Positions 27,196-39,400 of a stretch of 64,000 bases of DNA are shown piece by piece. The stretch lies in NCBI RefSeq assembly GCF_028858725.1, contig NC_084760.1:92873867-92937866 (forward strand), read 5' to 3'. Source of the DNA: Colius striatus (lineage: Eukaryota; Chordata; Aves; Coliiformes; Coliidae). Made by a program: the position numbers and the translations under genes. Within the stretch, counting starts at the first letter, position 1; each line of letters begins with the position of its first letter. The notes under the pieces are model-generated. The model worked only from the letters and a program-made list of their open reading frames with translations. It was not told where the DNA came from and did no database searches.

Positions 27196-27427
27196 TCATG
27201 TACAGCAGTCCATGAATGTTACAGAGTCCCTGCAATTACATTCAGCGTTAACGTAAGTCTTTGCTTCTCTTCTGAGTCTTCTGACGGAGAAACAGAAAGG
27301 AGGGATGGAATCAAGGAGTAAAGAATGATCAAAGTCATTAAAATTTTTAGGAATTCGAATAGTAAACCTCAAGGAGTCTTCTACAAGTTTCCAGAAATAA
27401 ATGGTGGCAACATGTATATATTGCAAT

Positions 27428-27433
27428 TTTATT
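27428..27433 (-). terminator. ENAH: Candidate polyadenylation signal AATAAA
   Basis: TTTATT on the plus strand is AATAAA on the minus strand, about 2.97 kb past the stop codon. Downstream minus sequence (tatatacatgttgcc) has a modest GU content. It is one of several possible sites. Confidence 0.3.
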
Positions 27434-28160
27434 TCATTCGCTCAAACAAAACGTTAGCATGTAAGAAATTTAAAATGACACAATATGATAAAAATAGCAG
27501 AGAATGAACCGAGAAACTAAAAAGAAGGTAAACCTAAATGCATGAAAAGTCAACATTCATTAGTGATCATCTTCAGTCTTTGATTGACACTTGATGCTCA
27601 ATAACTTTTAAAAACAAAGAACTGGAAATCATTATGACTATCTGAAGAGATTTCAGCACCAGCACTACGATTTTTTACATTCAGTTGTTTGCAGTTGACT
27701 TAGTAGCCACTTGTCTATAGTGCAGGTTTATCACATGTCAGATCACAGTGTTGAGGAAAGCGACACCTTCCTGGCGTTAGAAAGGCTCCCTTAAAACTGC
27801 CCTCAGCTTAAGACATCCGTTGTACAAAAAGCACAGAACCACCACAATACGGTTTGTAAAGAACTTAGTTACCAGTAAGCAAAGTAATCTCAGCTTCTGC
27901 AGTTCGTTTTCAATACTGAAATCTCTGGAAACGATGCAACTGTCAGTAGGACAAGAAATGTCTACAGAAATCTTTAATTCAATCCTATTTTCTGGAAAGA
28001 ACCGATTCGGCAGTTTGGGATTACAGAAAGTATGTATGTAGAAGCAGCACAAAAAACGACATCTGTTCCTTTTTCTTTTAAACAGAAATCATGTTAATTG
28101 TAGACCAAGGCACAAAACGTTTAGTGCATAAACCAGTTCCTTGCACAACCTAGTAGTTCA

Positions 28161-28300
28161 GCCTTTAATTTTGGACCACTTACACCCATTCACGCTATTC
28201 CACTATGCTACTCCTGAAGTCTCCTAGAAACAAGTTAAACATGATTTCTGACAAGGGTGAACTTCCTTACTACTCAAAAAGTCTGTGTAAAACCAAAAAA
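28161..28300 (+). repeat. Duplicated ~135-bp module, copy 2
   Basis: It begins GCCTTTAATTTTGGACCACT and ends CTCAAAAAGTCTGTGTAAAA. It matches 26338-26471 in the same orientation, with one 6-base insertion (ACACCC) and about ten substitutions. It lies inside the probable ENAH 3' UTR. Confidence 0.9.
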
Positions 28301-30399
28301 AGTTACATTAACAAAGATGAAAATGCCTCCTCTTGTTTTGAGAAAAACAGTGCTTGGCAAGCTTGCTACGGGTTTCTTTTAATGTCTTCAATAAACACAT
28401 GCAGAAAAAATGGTCTTGTTTCTTATCTTTTAGAAAAATGATTAATAGAGTTAGGCAATATTTCCACTGTGGTCTTCTCTTAGAATTTGAACCTATAGAA
28501 ACACAAAATGTTTGAATTGGAGAAAAATTTCCTGTCAAAGCCTTTCCAAAGCTGTAAGTGATGTTTTGCTTTGGTGTTCAGCACTTAAGATAAGATGTTA
28601 CTGAAAGCATTTGTCTTACAAATGAAGTGCATATACTTTAAAGCTGAAACACTGATGTCTCCAAAAGCTCTAAGCAAACTCCTCTTTCGTATCAGCACAG
28701 ATCCCAAAGCAAACATGTCACTGTTACGGCTCAGAAAAACTGACAGTGCAAAGGAAAAGGGAAGTTTTCCATCCATGTTCTTTGTTTGAAGCACTACAGA
28801 TCCAATTCACAGGATTTCTATTCCACTGAACAGTACCATGTTAAAAAGAAAAATTAAAACATAAATTTACAAGCATAAAATCTGAAATCCCACCCTGGGA
28901 AACAGAAAGGTATAACCTCTGCTAAAAATGCTTCTGATTGTTGACCGAAACCAATGACATACCATTGCTGTTTTACAGGGTTTGGGTGGTGTGGAGCTGG
29001 GGGTTTTTTGTTGGTTTTGTACTTCGGAAGGAGGGTGGCAGATAAATTAGGAGGAAAAGGGGACATTTACTGTGACTTGATGCTCTGTTGTTCTAAGGTA
29101 ACTAACTGCCGTCCTGCTGCATTGAACCATCAAAAAAAGGAGTCTCGGAGAAGAGCGAAGCAGAGGGTCATGGTAAAAAGGTCAAGGACAACGCACTTAC
29201 ACAGGGCATCCTCAGCAATTCAGATGCCTACATGTTTGTTCTCTCACCAAGAAATGAGTTAGGTTCAGAATCATTACAGAAGTATTACTGAATTTCAAAT
29301 AGAAAAACTGAAAAAAGATACAAAAGGATTAAGTACCTGGTTCCATTAACATGGTTACTGATAAAAGTCACGTTTTCCTCATTATTACACATGCATGTAA
29401 GATGAAGAAAAAGCGTAGAAAGTAATAAAAATGTGTCACCTTCCCCCTCCCTCATCCCGCATCTTTCTGGGCATAAATTAAGCCTTACAAATGAAAAGGC
29501 TACTCTGTGACATGCAATTTTTCTTTTAATTAAAAAGCTGGCTGTGTTGTGTTACATTACAAAAATGTCCACATGCATAAATCTAAAAAAAGCCCCAAAA
29601 TCTACTGTAAATCTACAACATACTAATGATTTACATTTGACTGCTGATTCGCATTATGTAGAAGTCTTAGATTTGGTAAAGCATCGTAACAATGTAGGAA
29701 GGCATCTACATCTTTAAACTCTGGACTGTATTTGCTTTTTTAGTTTTCCTATAAAATTGCATGAAGGCTAACTAGAGAGGCTTCCTATCATAAAATTCCA
29801 AAATCTTGATATGCCGTCACTGTCTAGGCCATTCACTTACAAATATTGCCCTTTAAAAGCACGCATTTCTAATTGTTCCACGTTTTGTGAACTGAACTTC
29901 TACACATCTGATCTCTTAAATTATTCATGGAAATATCAGATATGATAGGAAGACAAACCTGAGATACATTTGAAGTACAACAGTATAACTTGCTAACTCC
30001 TTCATTAATAAAGAAAACCTCTCTGAAAAGCCTTCCCAAGCTTTTCCCTGTTTGGTTTTTTTTTTGTCTTAACAACAAATTCTGAAACATGTGCAATTTT
30101 ATCTTGACATGAGTAGACTTCAAAGCACTGTGATCTTGTCTGATAGGTGTAGGAATTTCTGCATAATCATTACAGTAACTTTAAGAGTCTTTTCCACCCT
30201 GCTGTAAAGGTCAGAAAAAAGCTGCAAACTAGGAGGGGATTAGCATATCACCAGAGTGATGTGTCTGAAGCTTTTCAGAATAGGTTGTTCCTCCCTCCTT
30301 CCAAGTGTCTCTCTCTGTCTCCATTTTCTTCTAACAGCTCACAAACGTAGTCAGTTTTATACGAAGTTAAAGAGTCACATCGGCTTAGTACTAGTCTTT

Positions 30400-30437
30400 C
30401 TATGCAGTATTCGACTTGCTGAGCTCCTGTCTGATAG
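30400..30437 (-). CDS. ENAH: ENAH terminal coding exon AIRQELSKSNTA-stop
   Basis: The last coding segment, 38 nt, gives the split alanine then IRQELSKSNTA and a TAG at 30402-30400. It closes the coiled coil. The acceptor is ctag at 30439-30438, directly preceded by about 26 bases of (CT)n on the minus strand, which is the polypyrimidine tract. The terminal exon continues into the 3' UTR. Confidence 0.97.
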
Positions 30438-30438
30438 C

Positions 30439-30472
<34 letters not shown>

Positions 30473-33400
30473 AACAAATCAAATAGTCAAAGTCAAGGCA
30501 CAAAGTCACAACACACAGCTGACCTCCCTTGAGGAAGGCTCACTCTGCTCCAAGTCTTAGAACATGAATAACTTATACATAAGATAGCCTCACGTGGCTT
30601 CAGACAGGTGTCATTCTCAACCAGACAGTATTCTTTTTTCCTCCTGTAAAATTTTTGTTAACGTTATTTTTTAGTTCTGCATCTCCAGCGAATCTATGAC
30701 CTTACCTGATGGCAATCAGTACGACTGGGTTTATCAAGGAGCATGAGGGTGTGGGCTCATTTATTTTCTTTTTTTTGTTTAAGAGTAGCCCCAGGGCCCT
30801 CCCCTGTTTGCACTGTACTGTTCTATGCAGTCCAACACCATCCAGTTCTTTCTATGACATCTATTGATGACATTTGATTTTTTTGCCTCTCTCACCCCTG
30901 CAGCTTTATTTTCATACTTTCCGCAAAGCCAACAAAGTGCACACCAAGGTCATAAATCACACAGTTTTATTTACTCATTGACTGGTGGACCATTAAGATT
31001 ATGCTTTCTCAATTATTCCACTTAACTACAGAAGAGTAATTAGGAAAACATATTCTGTTACAATAAAGATAAAAATTGTGAGCATTCCTTTCTTTGACCC
31101 TTATGTTAAGACTAAAGAGGAGAAGATAGAAAGTCAGAAGCATAACCCTAGTCTCAGTATCACCAGTTTTGAGGTATGCACCTCAGTAGCTCTGAATTAT
31201 TTAAAAATAACCCACATACCAACACACAGTAATAAGGATAGCTGCAAATTACTCAGTCAAAGCATCCCTCCACACGCTTTTTAAAAATGCTACTTGTTGT
31301 CAACATTCTATTAAAACAAAACATACAGGAGAGATAATGTTGTAGCACATCAATCAGGACAGGTCTGGCATAAATTAAAGTATGCTGCCAGACTCAGAAT
31401 AAAGTTATTTTTACCAATATCTCATTCTCAGGCTAGAAACACATTATATTTACGTTGTGCCCATGTGGCTACTTTAAGACTGAATAGTAGCAGCGAATAG
31501 ATTGATACCTACCATCAATAAGTTCTTCCTTTAATTTCGTTAACTCCTTCCTCATTTCATCTAAAATGTCCTACAGTGTCAGAGCATAAACAACAGATTA
31601 GTTTTGCAACATGAACAGACTAGGTTTGCCACCTGTAACTTTCAGCAAAAAGAGATTTGAAATTCTTCCAACCTTTAATCTTTCTGAAATGCATAATGCA
31701 CCCTTTAGCTTCCTAGTTATCCCCTAAAAACTAAAGCATCCCTAAACCATTCTTACTGCAGGTATAGTGAAGAAAAAACCTTTTAGAGAAGTCCTACAAA
31801 TTGATTCCTGTAGAACTTTTGAGAGGAGGATAGACTGAAGTTAGAATATTGCACTAATGTAATTGGTAAATTAAAAAAAAAGAAAGCCCAAATACCAAAC
31901 TTGGAACATTCCTTTAAAATAAGAAAGTTTTGCTAGAGATGAAAAGCAGTCAGACTGCTATTAGTAGCAGCTTGTCATGGAACCTGTAGCAGAATCAATC
32001 ACTCAGCTGGAACCTGCTCTAGAATCTCCCTCCCCACTTGGGGATCAGGCTGTTGACCCAAATGCCACTTAAGGAAGGTTCTTCACTTCCACAATTCGCA
32101 CCCCTCTAAAAAACACTGCCAACAGTAACACCACCACAGCCCTACAAATCACCACCTCCTGCACTTGCCAAGTCTGGAACCCACCCACTGCACAACCAAC
32201 CACTGCTCTAAAGACTCTTGAATGTAGAGGCCCTTGGCATCAGCAAACACATCACCCCTCTCTTCAATGGCAAGGCTCCAACTTCAGCAGAGCCTTGCCT
32301 GGAAAAGAGGCAGAATGCATCCACAACACACGGCGTGCTCATAGTCTCTGCCAGAAATGTAACTAGCACCATCTCAACATGCTTCCCAAGAAAAGGAGCT
32401 TCCATCAGCTCAACATGGACAAATGTGGCAAAAAAGACTATCAAGACCTCAAATATGACTCCCCATACCACACAACTCAGACTGGCACTGAGAACGCTCA
32501 GTAATGCTTTTGCCAAAGCACCACTCAGCAAGCCACCAGCAGGCCAGCTATCCCCATCATATGACCTCTGTTCAAGACTGGAACCTACACAAGGTGCTCA
32601 TCCATGCTGAAGTGCTACTCACCCACAGCAATTAGGCATCTCTCCTACACACTGCCCTCAGTTCCCAAAGACCCTAAAAATGACTAGATGCACCACAAAG
32701 CACAACAGGCCAAAAAAAACATGGTTGCATCCTCACACATTGACAACTCCACCTTACACAAGTCTGCTCAGGTCAGCAGCATTCCAACCCCTCAAGCAAC
32801 AGTTGCTCTCAAAAGGACTCTGCACTGAAAGCACCTACCAGTGGCAACAAAGACAATCATCTTAGGGCCTCCTCAGCAACTGGGGACTTCTCACTAGTCA
32901 GAGGAAGGCATGTACACTCGCTTGCTCCTCTATGACTGTCTGTTCTCAAACATGTAGAACATATTCTTATTCTATAGATTACTAATGATCTTAACCAATA
33001 GCTTGTGTCTTCACATGAGTCACAAGAGATCCCTTGCTGAGCCTCTGGTTGCACAGGTTTGTCTCTTTGGCAAACATTTCTTCTTCCCACAAGACTCTCT
33101 TCTGCTCTTAGCCAGGATATCTATACATCACCAAACTCATGACCATGGGTGCTGACCTGTGATGTTAAAACACGGTGATTCTTTTTCTGTTAGAACTGCT
33201 CTAAGGTCTTGTTGTTTGTTTGGGTAGAGAAAAGGAAAGGTTTTCCAGGCAAACCACTTTCCCAGTTCCATTCATTTTATCAACACCATTTTGTGTGTCT
33301 ATCTAACGCAAAAGCAGGAACAAGCATCTGTTAAGCCACCAACCTACACTTACAGCTCCTAAGAATACTAAAACACATCTGGGAAAAAAATAACTAATAA

Positions 33401-36400
33401 TGACTTAGTAATTCTGTAAGTTCGGAACTACTTGAACAAAACAGTTACAAACTGGTACTGGACAGGTCCTTATACTTGTTTTTTACTCAAAGCATTATAT
33501 ACATACCTGCTTCAATCTGTCATAATCTAGACCTTCTGACTGTACTCCATTGGCACTGGGTTGCCCCGTTGGTGTAGATTTTGGTCTGCAGTAGAGAAAC
33601 ACATCTATGTATTATTACCAGTCACTCATTATTACAGGATACACAGGATTTCCCAAAACTTGCTAATATTGTGTATCAAAAACACAGTAAAGAATCAGAA
33701 TGAAAAAAATGTTGGGAGTGGGAGGGTAGGAAAATGAGGCAGACCCAAAATACCACACAGAATAGAAAACAACAACCGAGAACATTTTCCACACACTGGA
33801 AATATTAATTATTATAAGAGTTATTAGTTCAAACCAAGAACTTCTCAAGTAGCACACAGATTTTCCAGTCAGTGGTTTCCATTTTTTTTTCATAATGGGC
33901 ATGAAAAGCCTTAAAATGACAAATACTTTCTCTTTTCAACTGCTTACTAATTTCAAAACAGGCACTTTCAAAGAAACACTCCCACTAACTACTAGCTTCA
34001 TGTTAACGCTGTGAACTGCATGAATGCCATGGAATCACCCTGGTAGATATGAAACATTTGACAGGACATGGCTGAACCTTACGTAACATAAATTATTCCA
34101 TCAGGTGCTTTCTGAAGCTACTGAAAGCAAATATTGTAACAGCAGCAGTAAGATTTATTGAGAGGAAGTTCTATTGTTTTGGACTATGTCATGTTCAATG
34201 TTCACTTACGTAATACTCTCTTAAACATAAAAAACTTCCTTATCAAGATCACCTTGCACTTTCAACACACATTTCAAAAGAAGGAGGATTTCTGCCTTCT
34301 TATTTCTCTTTTCTGATCCTCTGTTTAAACAAGGTGTAATTCAGACTCTTGTACTTACTACACTTTCACAGGGCCTGGCATACCTACAGCTATTAGCAGA
34401 GGCAGAACCTAGATGCTAACAGCAAGAATACAGAAACAGTTCTCCAAAGCAGGGATGAAGAGATGGTATGAGATAGAGGGAGGAATGTTCTGCTGTCCTT
34501 AATTACTTTTTGTATCTTGGCTAACAGTATCTATTTTACTCTATAAAATGCTAAACCAAAAAGGTGTTGATAAAAATCACTGACAGTTCATATCAAGAGA
34601 TTTCCCCAGTGTTTAGAATTATCACAGTAACATTAAGGAAGGGAAGGGCATTAGCAGATTAAATTTGGTCCTATTTCCTTGTCTTTGTATGTGGCATCAC
34701 TGAACAAAAAGCACAACCTAAACTTGTGTCTCAGTTCAAAATTCTTACATAGGAGGAACTCCCTAAACATTGCATTTTTTCATTTTTGTTATCTGAAGGT
34801 GAAGCCTTACTTTTTACTGTGGAAGGCGGCCAGAAACAAAATAAGATGAACTATCAGGAAAGGCAGAATTCTGTGTTTTGTCTTCTCTCAAATACACAGT
34901 CTAAAACTATGGATTTTTTCAGAATAAAGCAGAAGCAGAAGTGAAGGGCATAAGCACTATAGCCATTGCTCTAGTTTTTCTATTTTTTTAATGTATTTTT
35001 AATTTAGCTAACATAACAAAAGCTGTATTCTCACTCAGAAGAAAAAGAATAGTGAATCTATATCTATCTATATGTACACATTTCTTCATTTGTTTTTACA
35101 AAATCACTGCCTTCAGCTTTCATGCATCTTCCCTTACAAGACAGCAGTACATCCAAGAAGCTGTCTGATTATACCATCTTTGTTCAGTACAAGATGAACA
35201 AGCCTCATACTAGATTGTCCTGATGACTCTCCTAACCTGACAGGACTATTTTCTTATTTGTTAACTGAAGGAAATCACTCCAAATGCAACTGCAACAGAA
35301 ATGGGCATTCACATTTTAAAGTGTTGTTTTGACACTGCAGCTTTCTCAAGTTTGTGCTCTCCGGCAGATGCTTTTATTTCTTCTAGGTTCCCAGTGTGAC
35401 AGTTGTTAAGAAACAACATTTTTATTTTTCCTGTCCCTAATCTGTAATAGGGCATGTCTGTCTCACTGAAGAGCTTGGCATACTCACAAAATTAATGAAA
35501 ACTTTCATATACCTTCATAGTTACCAAGTAATTCTGGTGACAGGACATTTTAAATTGGTAAGTCCATTCATCTTTTCAAAAGGCAGTAACTCCAGGGTAG
35601 GTAGTAGAAACCTCTCATTTTTTTTACTGCTTCATGATTATTTCTGTGCACTGACAAGTTACTTGTAGCACCCATTTAGGAAAAAACTGCCATCAGTTAA
35701 CCACACAAAACATAGTCAGCAGAAGGAACATCCCATGTTGTTAAACTAGCTTGGCTCTTCACTGGAGATCAGAACACAGTTGCTACAGTTGTTTAGACGT
35801 AAGTCTACAGCTGTTTAAACTGAAGTTCCAAGAGATAAATTGCTAACATTATTACTGCTTGCAACACACTGAAATGAAATATAGGATCCATTGAGTAAGA
35901 CAGAAGATGAAATAGTCAATAACTTGGATAGCAGAAGAAACTGAAGCATACAATCACTTTGCAACCACCAGAAAATGCAGTGTGCAATAATGCTATGAAG
36001 GCAAACCAAAGTTTAGGATCTTTTACAAACCCTTTTAGGTATCAACAGTGTTAGTTCACTATGAAAGAATTCCTTGCTCGTGAACGAATGTTCCTCAAGA
36101 CAAGATCTTTGGCAACCGCTGCTTCATCATGTATCTGATATTTAAGGTGTCACTTGCAATTTACACCTTAAACTGCAAACACTAACCTACTCCAAGCAAA
36201 ATCACATGAGTTTTTCAGATTGTCTATACGGAGTTTCTGATCATTTCCACCAACCATTGCTTTGTTCTCATATACTACGTCATTAGAGCATATAGCCATA
36301 ATTGAAAAAAGCATCAACATTCTCTCAAATGCAATCCCTGGCAATTGATAACAGGCACCTACTACCTGCCTTAATGGAAGAACCAAAACAAGAACAAATT

Positions 36401-39400
36401 TTAATATTTTAATAAAATGATTTATGACTTGAATATTTTAATGAGAGTACTTTAAATAAGAGCTCTCTACAGACTTCTTTATGTTTCTTTTCCTTCATAT
36501 CTTTAGAATGAAAAAGACAGCTCTACCAATCAAACACTATATACTGCTGCTATCTGTGAAAAATCACAACAGGAAAGCCTCTTTACAAACTATACCATTC
36601 AGGCATAAGAATGTATTCCATTTCTGCTTTCCAACATTCTTCATTCAAATATGAAAGATGGTAATTTGAAAGACAGACAATTTATAATCTCAAATCTGTC
36701 TTCCCGCCCCTCAATTATCATATTTTTTTCTTCTTCAACTTACTCAGAAGAAAGATTAATGGTGAATGAAGCTGCCATTATGAAAAACATTAACTACTGA
36801 AATATAGTGAATAAAACATCCCAACCACTCGATCCCAAGATGGCTAAAGAGCTCTCCCATGTGGTTTTTCATAGCATTGCCTAACAGGACAGTGAGGCAA
36901 CCTCTATAGTCCCTAAAACATCTTAAATCAAGCATGCAAGGTAAGGATTTTATTCATGCCAACATGCAGAATACACCACCCAAGATAAGTAGCTAAAAGG
37001 GGAACTTTTCGTACAAAAGATTAAGTAGTCACCACAATGAAGTGCCTTCATAAAATACAGAGCTGGAATCTGACTCAGTAATTCTGAAGGGCTTTGTTGA
37101 CTTGTTTACCTGTGGAAAGCTCTTAAAATCTGAATGCTTTCAATGTCAGTATTTTATGACTACCACTATGGAGAGTGAAACTGAGATCTAAAATACACAC
37201 GATGCTCATTCTAAGTTGCGAATATGCAACACATATACATCAAACATTATGTGTAACAAGTCCTTCTTTTAAAAAAAGAAAAAAAGTTTCTCCTTTCCAA
37301 TGTTTAAATTATGTTAAAATCTGTTACCTTATTTTATGAAAAGCAGACGTGAAAAGTCACTTGGAAAATTTACTGCTATTCTTATTTACTTAAAACTTAC
37401 ATTTTTGAAAACCTGCTTCTCAAAACACTGCAAACAGTTCACTAAATCCTGGTATATCCAAAAGGAATTTGTAACTTTGCAAGTGGCGGCTGCCAGAAAA
37501 CCAGTATGTAATATGAATTCATAGCTAGTTCTTAAGCCATCTCAATTAGTCTTTCATATCATTTCAACTAGTCCAAAAATGGGCTCACCTGAACAAACAA
37601 AATGTGATGATGAAATTGGTGGTGCGTGTGGTGATTACCAATCCATGTAGAAAAAGCCCAACCCTGAACTGGTCAAAACAGTTATTACAAAGTCTCAAAT
37701 CTCAACAGGATGATACCTGTTTAATGAATCATAGAACCTGTTTTCAGAAGCAATCAGATTTTTCCACGGAGATTCCCGTCTATGAAGGGGAGAAACACTA
37801 CCTTAACAAGCTATAATAGACCTTAAATTTGTTCTATTTTGGCACCTTAAATACCACAGAGTTTCACCTGTTGTTTTCCAAAGGCTCTATTTGAATGTTT
37901 CAGGAAATACTAAAACTTATACCTTAAGTCTTTTAAAAGTTTTCTACAAAAAAGGCCAAATTTTAGACACGATACTAGTTATTTAAAAATACTTAGAACA
38001 TTCATTCTGAAGAACAGCTCCTTCATTGTCTACCTATTTGGAAACTCAAGAGAAAATTTTGCTTACTTGCCAGTTTCTCTGGTATGCTCTGTTTAATCCC
38101 TGCAAATGACTCATGACCTGTCTTGTAGAGGTCAGAAACCACTTCTTGAGCCTCACCAGGTGAAAGGTATCACTCTTTCGGGAAATGTGGTATTAGTGTT
38201 GCAAATACCAGCACCCTTTCATTAAGTCAAACAAAGTTACTTTAACAAGCTGCCTGCTGATAGTCTTGGCAGCTGTAGAGAATTAACAATCATAGAATGC
38301 TAGGGGTTGGAAGGGACCTTTAGAGATCATCTGGTCCAACCCCCCTGCAGAAGCAGGTTCACTTAGATCAGGTCGCAAAGACAAATGCAAGAATGTTCAA
38401 GACAGACTTCTTCTAATACTTCTTTCTCAGTTCATGAAACATTCCTTGTTCTGTTAGGGCAAACTCTCAACACTGACTAGAAAACTGCAGCAGCACTCCT
38501 AAAAATACATGCCATGGCACTTATCAGCAGGTTATGACAGCAGCAGAAAATAATACTGACATTTGATAAGCATGGAATTCTTATTTTAGAAGTACTTTTA
38601 GAGTTTACATCCAGTGAGGCTCTGCATGGAGATCTCTTAATGGAGATTTTCTCAATGCATCTCAAAAATCCTCTGTAGGAGGTCAAAAATATTTTCAAAT
38701 AGACCCCAGTAACCTCTAAATTTCATCATTTAAAAACAAGATGAATGAAACAGTTTACAAGAAGCTATGATGTAGGGACAGGCAGAACAAAGACTTAAAG
38801 ACATCACAGAGTCCCCTATGGAGTCTGATATTGACAATTGCCCTACTTATTAACCCCTTCACTTCCCATCTTCAATTCAAGGGCCAGGTCAGCAACTGTC
38901 TTGCACAATATGAAATCTAAAATGTTTTTTAGGATTCCTTACACGAATTCTTTCTGTGACAAGTTCCCCCTCAATGCCATGATATTCAATCTGCTTAAAA
39001 ACAAGATATCTCAGTTAAGGCAGGTGAGACCTACCTGAAGTGAGAGGGAAGAAGGGAGGAGTAAGTCAAGGCTAAAGGTAAAGTGTTATTTTGTTACAGA
39101 GATAGTATAGCAGAGAGGGTATTGCCACTAGTGTCACCTGCTTTCAGACAAAATACGAAGCAAGCAACCAGAATCAAGGCTGTAGACATTTTAAGCTCCT
39201 GGACTTAGTTTCAAAACCAGACAAGGGTACTAATACAGGCTGAGTGTTTAGGGCTGCGTTTTAGAACTGAAGACCTCAAAGGCAACCTTGACCATAAGTC
39301 AGGCCACTTAAGAACTGGGTTTTCACCAAATCTTGCATAGCTGTTTCCAACAGGCCAGAATTTTAAGGAGAATTCAAACCATTTCAAACACAGCATTCTC

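Larger units (their letters stand above)
27170..30399 (-). other. ENAH: Probable ENAH 3' UTR
   Basis: After the stop at 30400 the minus strand continues for more than 3 kb of AT-rich sequence without CR1 or LTR. ENAH transcripts in other vertebrates have multi-kilobase 3' UTRs. No strong polyadenylation site occurs close to the stop; the better candidates are at 27428, 27190 and 27005. It includes one of two copies of a ~135-bp duplicated module (28161-28300). The end point is uncertain, and the UTR may stop earlier or later. Confidence 0.5.

Noticed and set aside
30256..30441. 61-codon plus-strand frame over the terminal exon
   Set aside because: Antisense shadow of IRQELSKSNTA and the 3' UTR.
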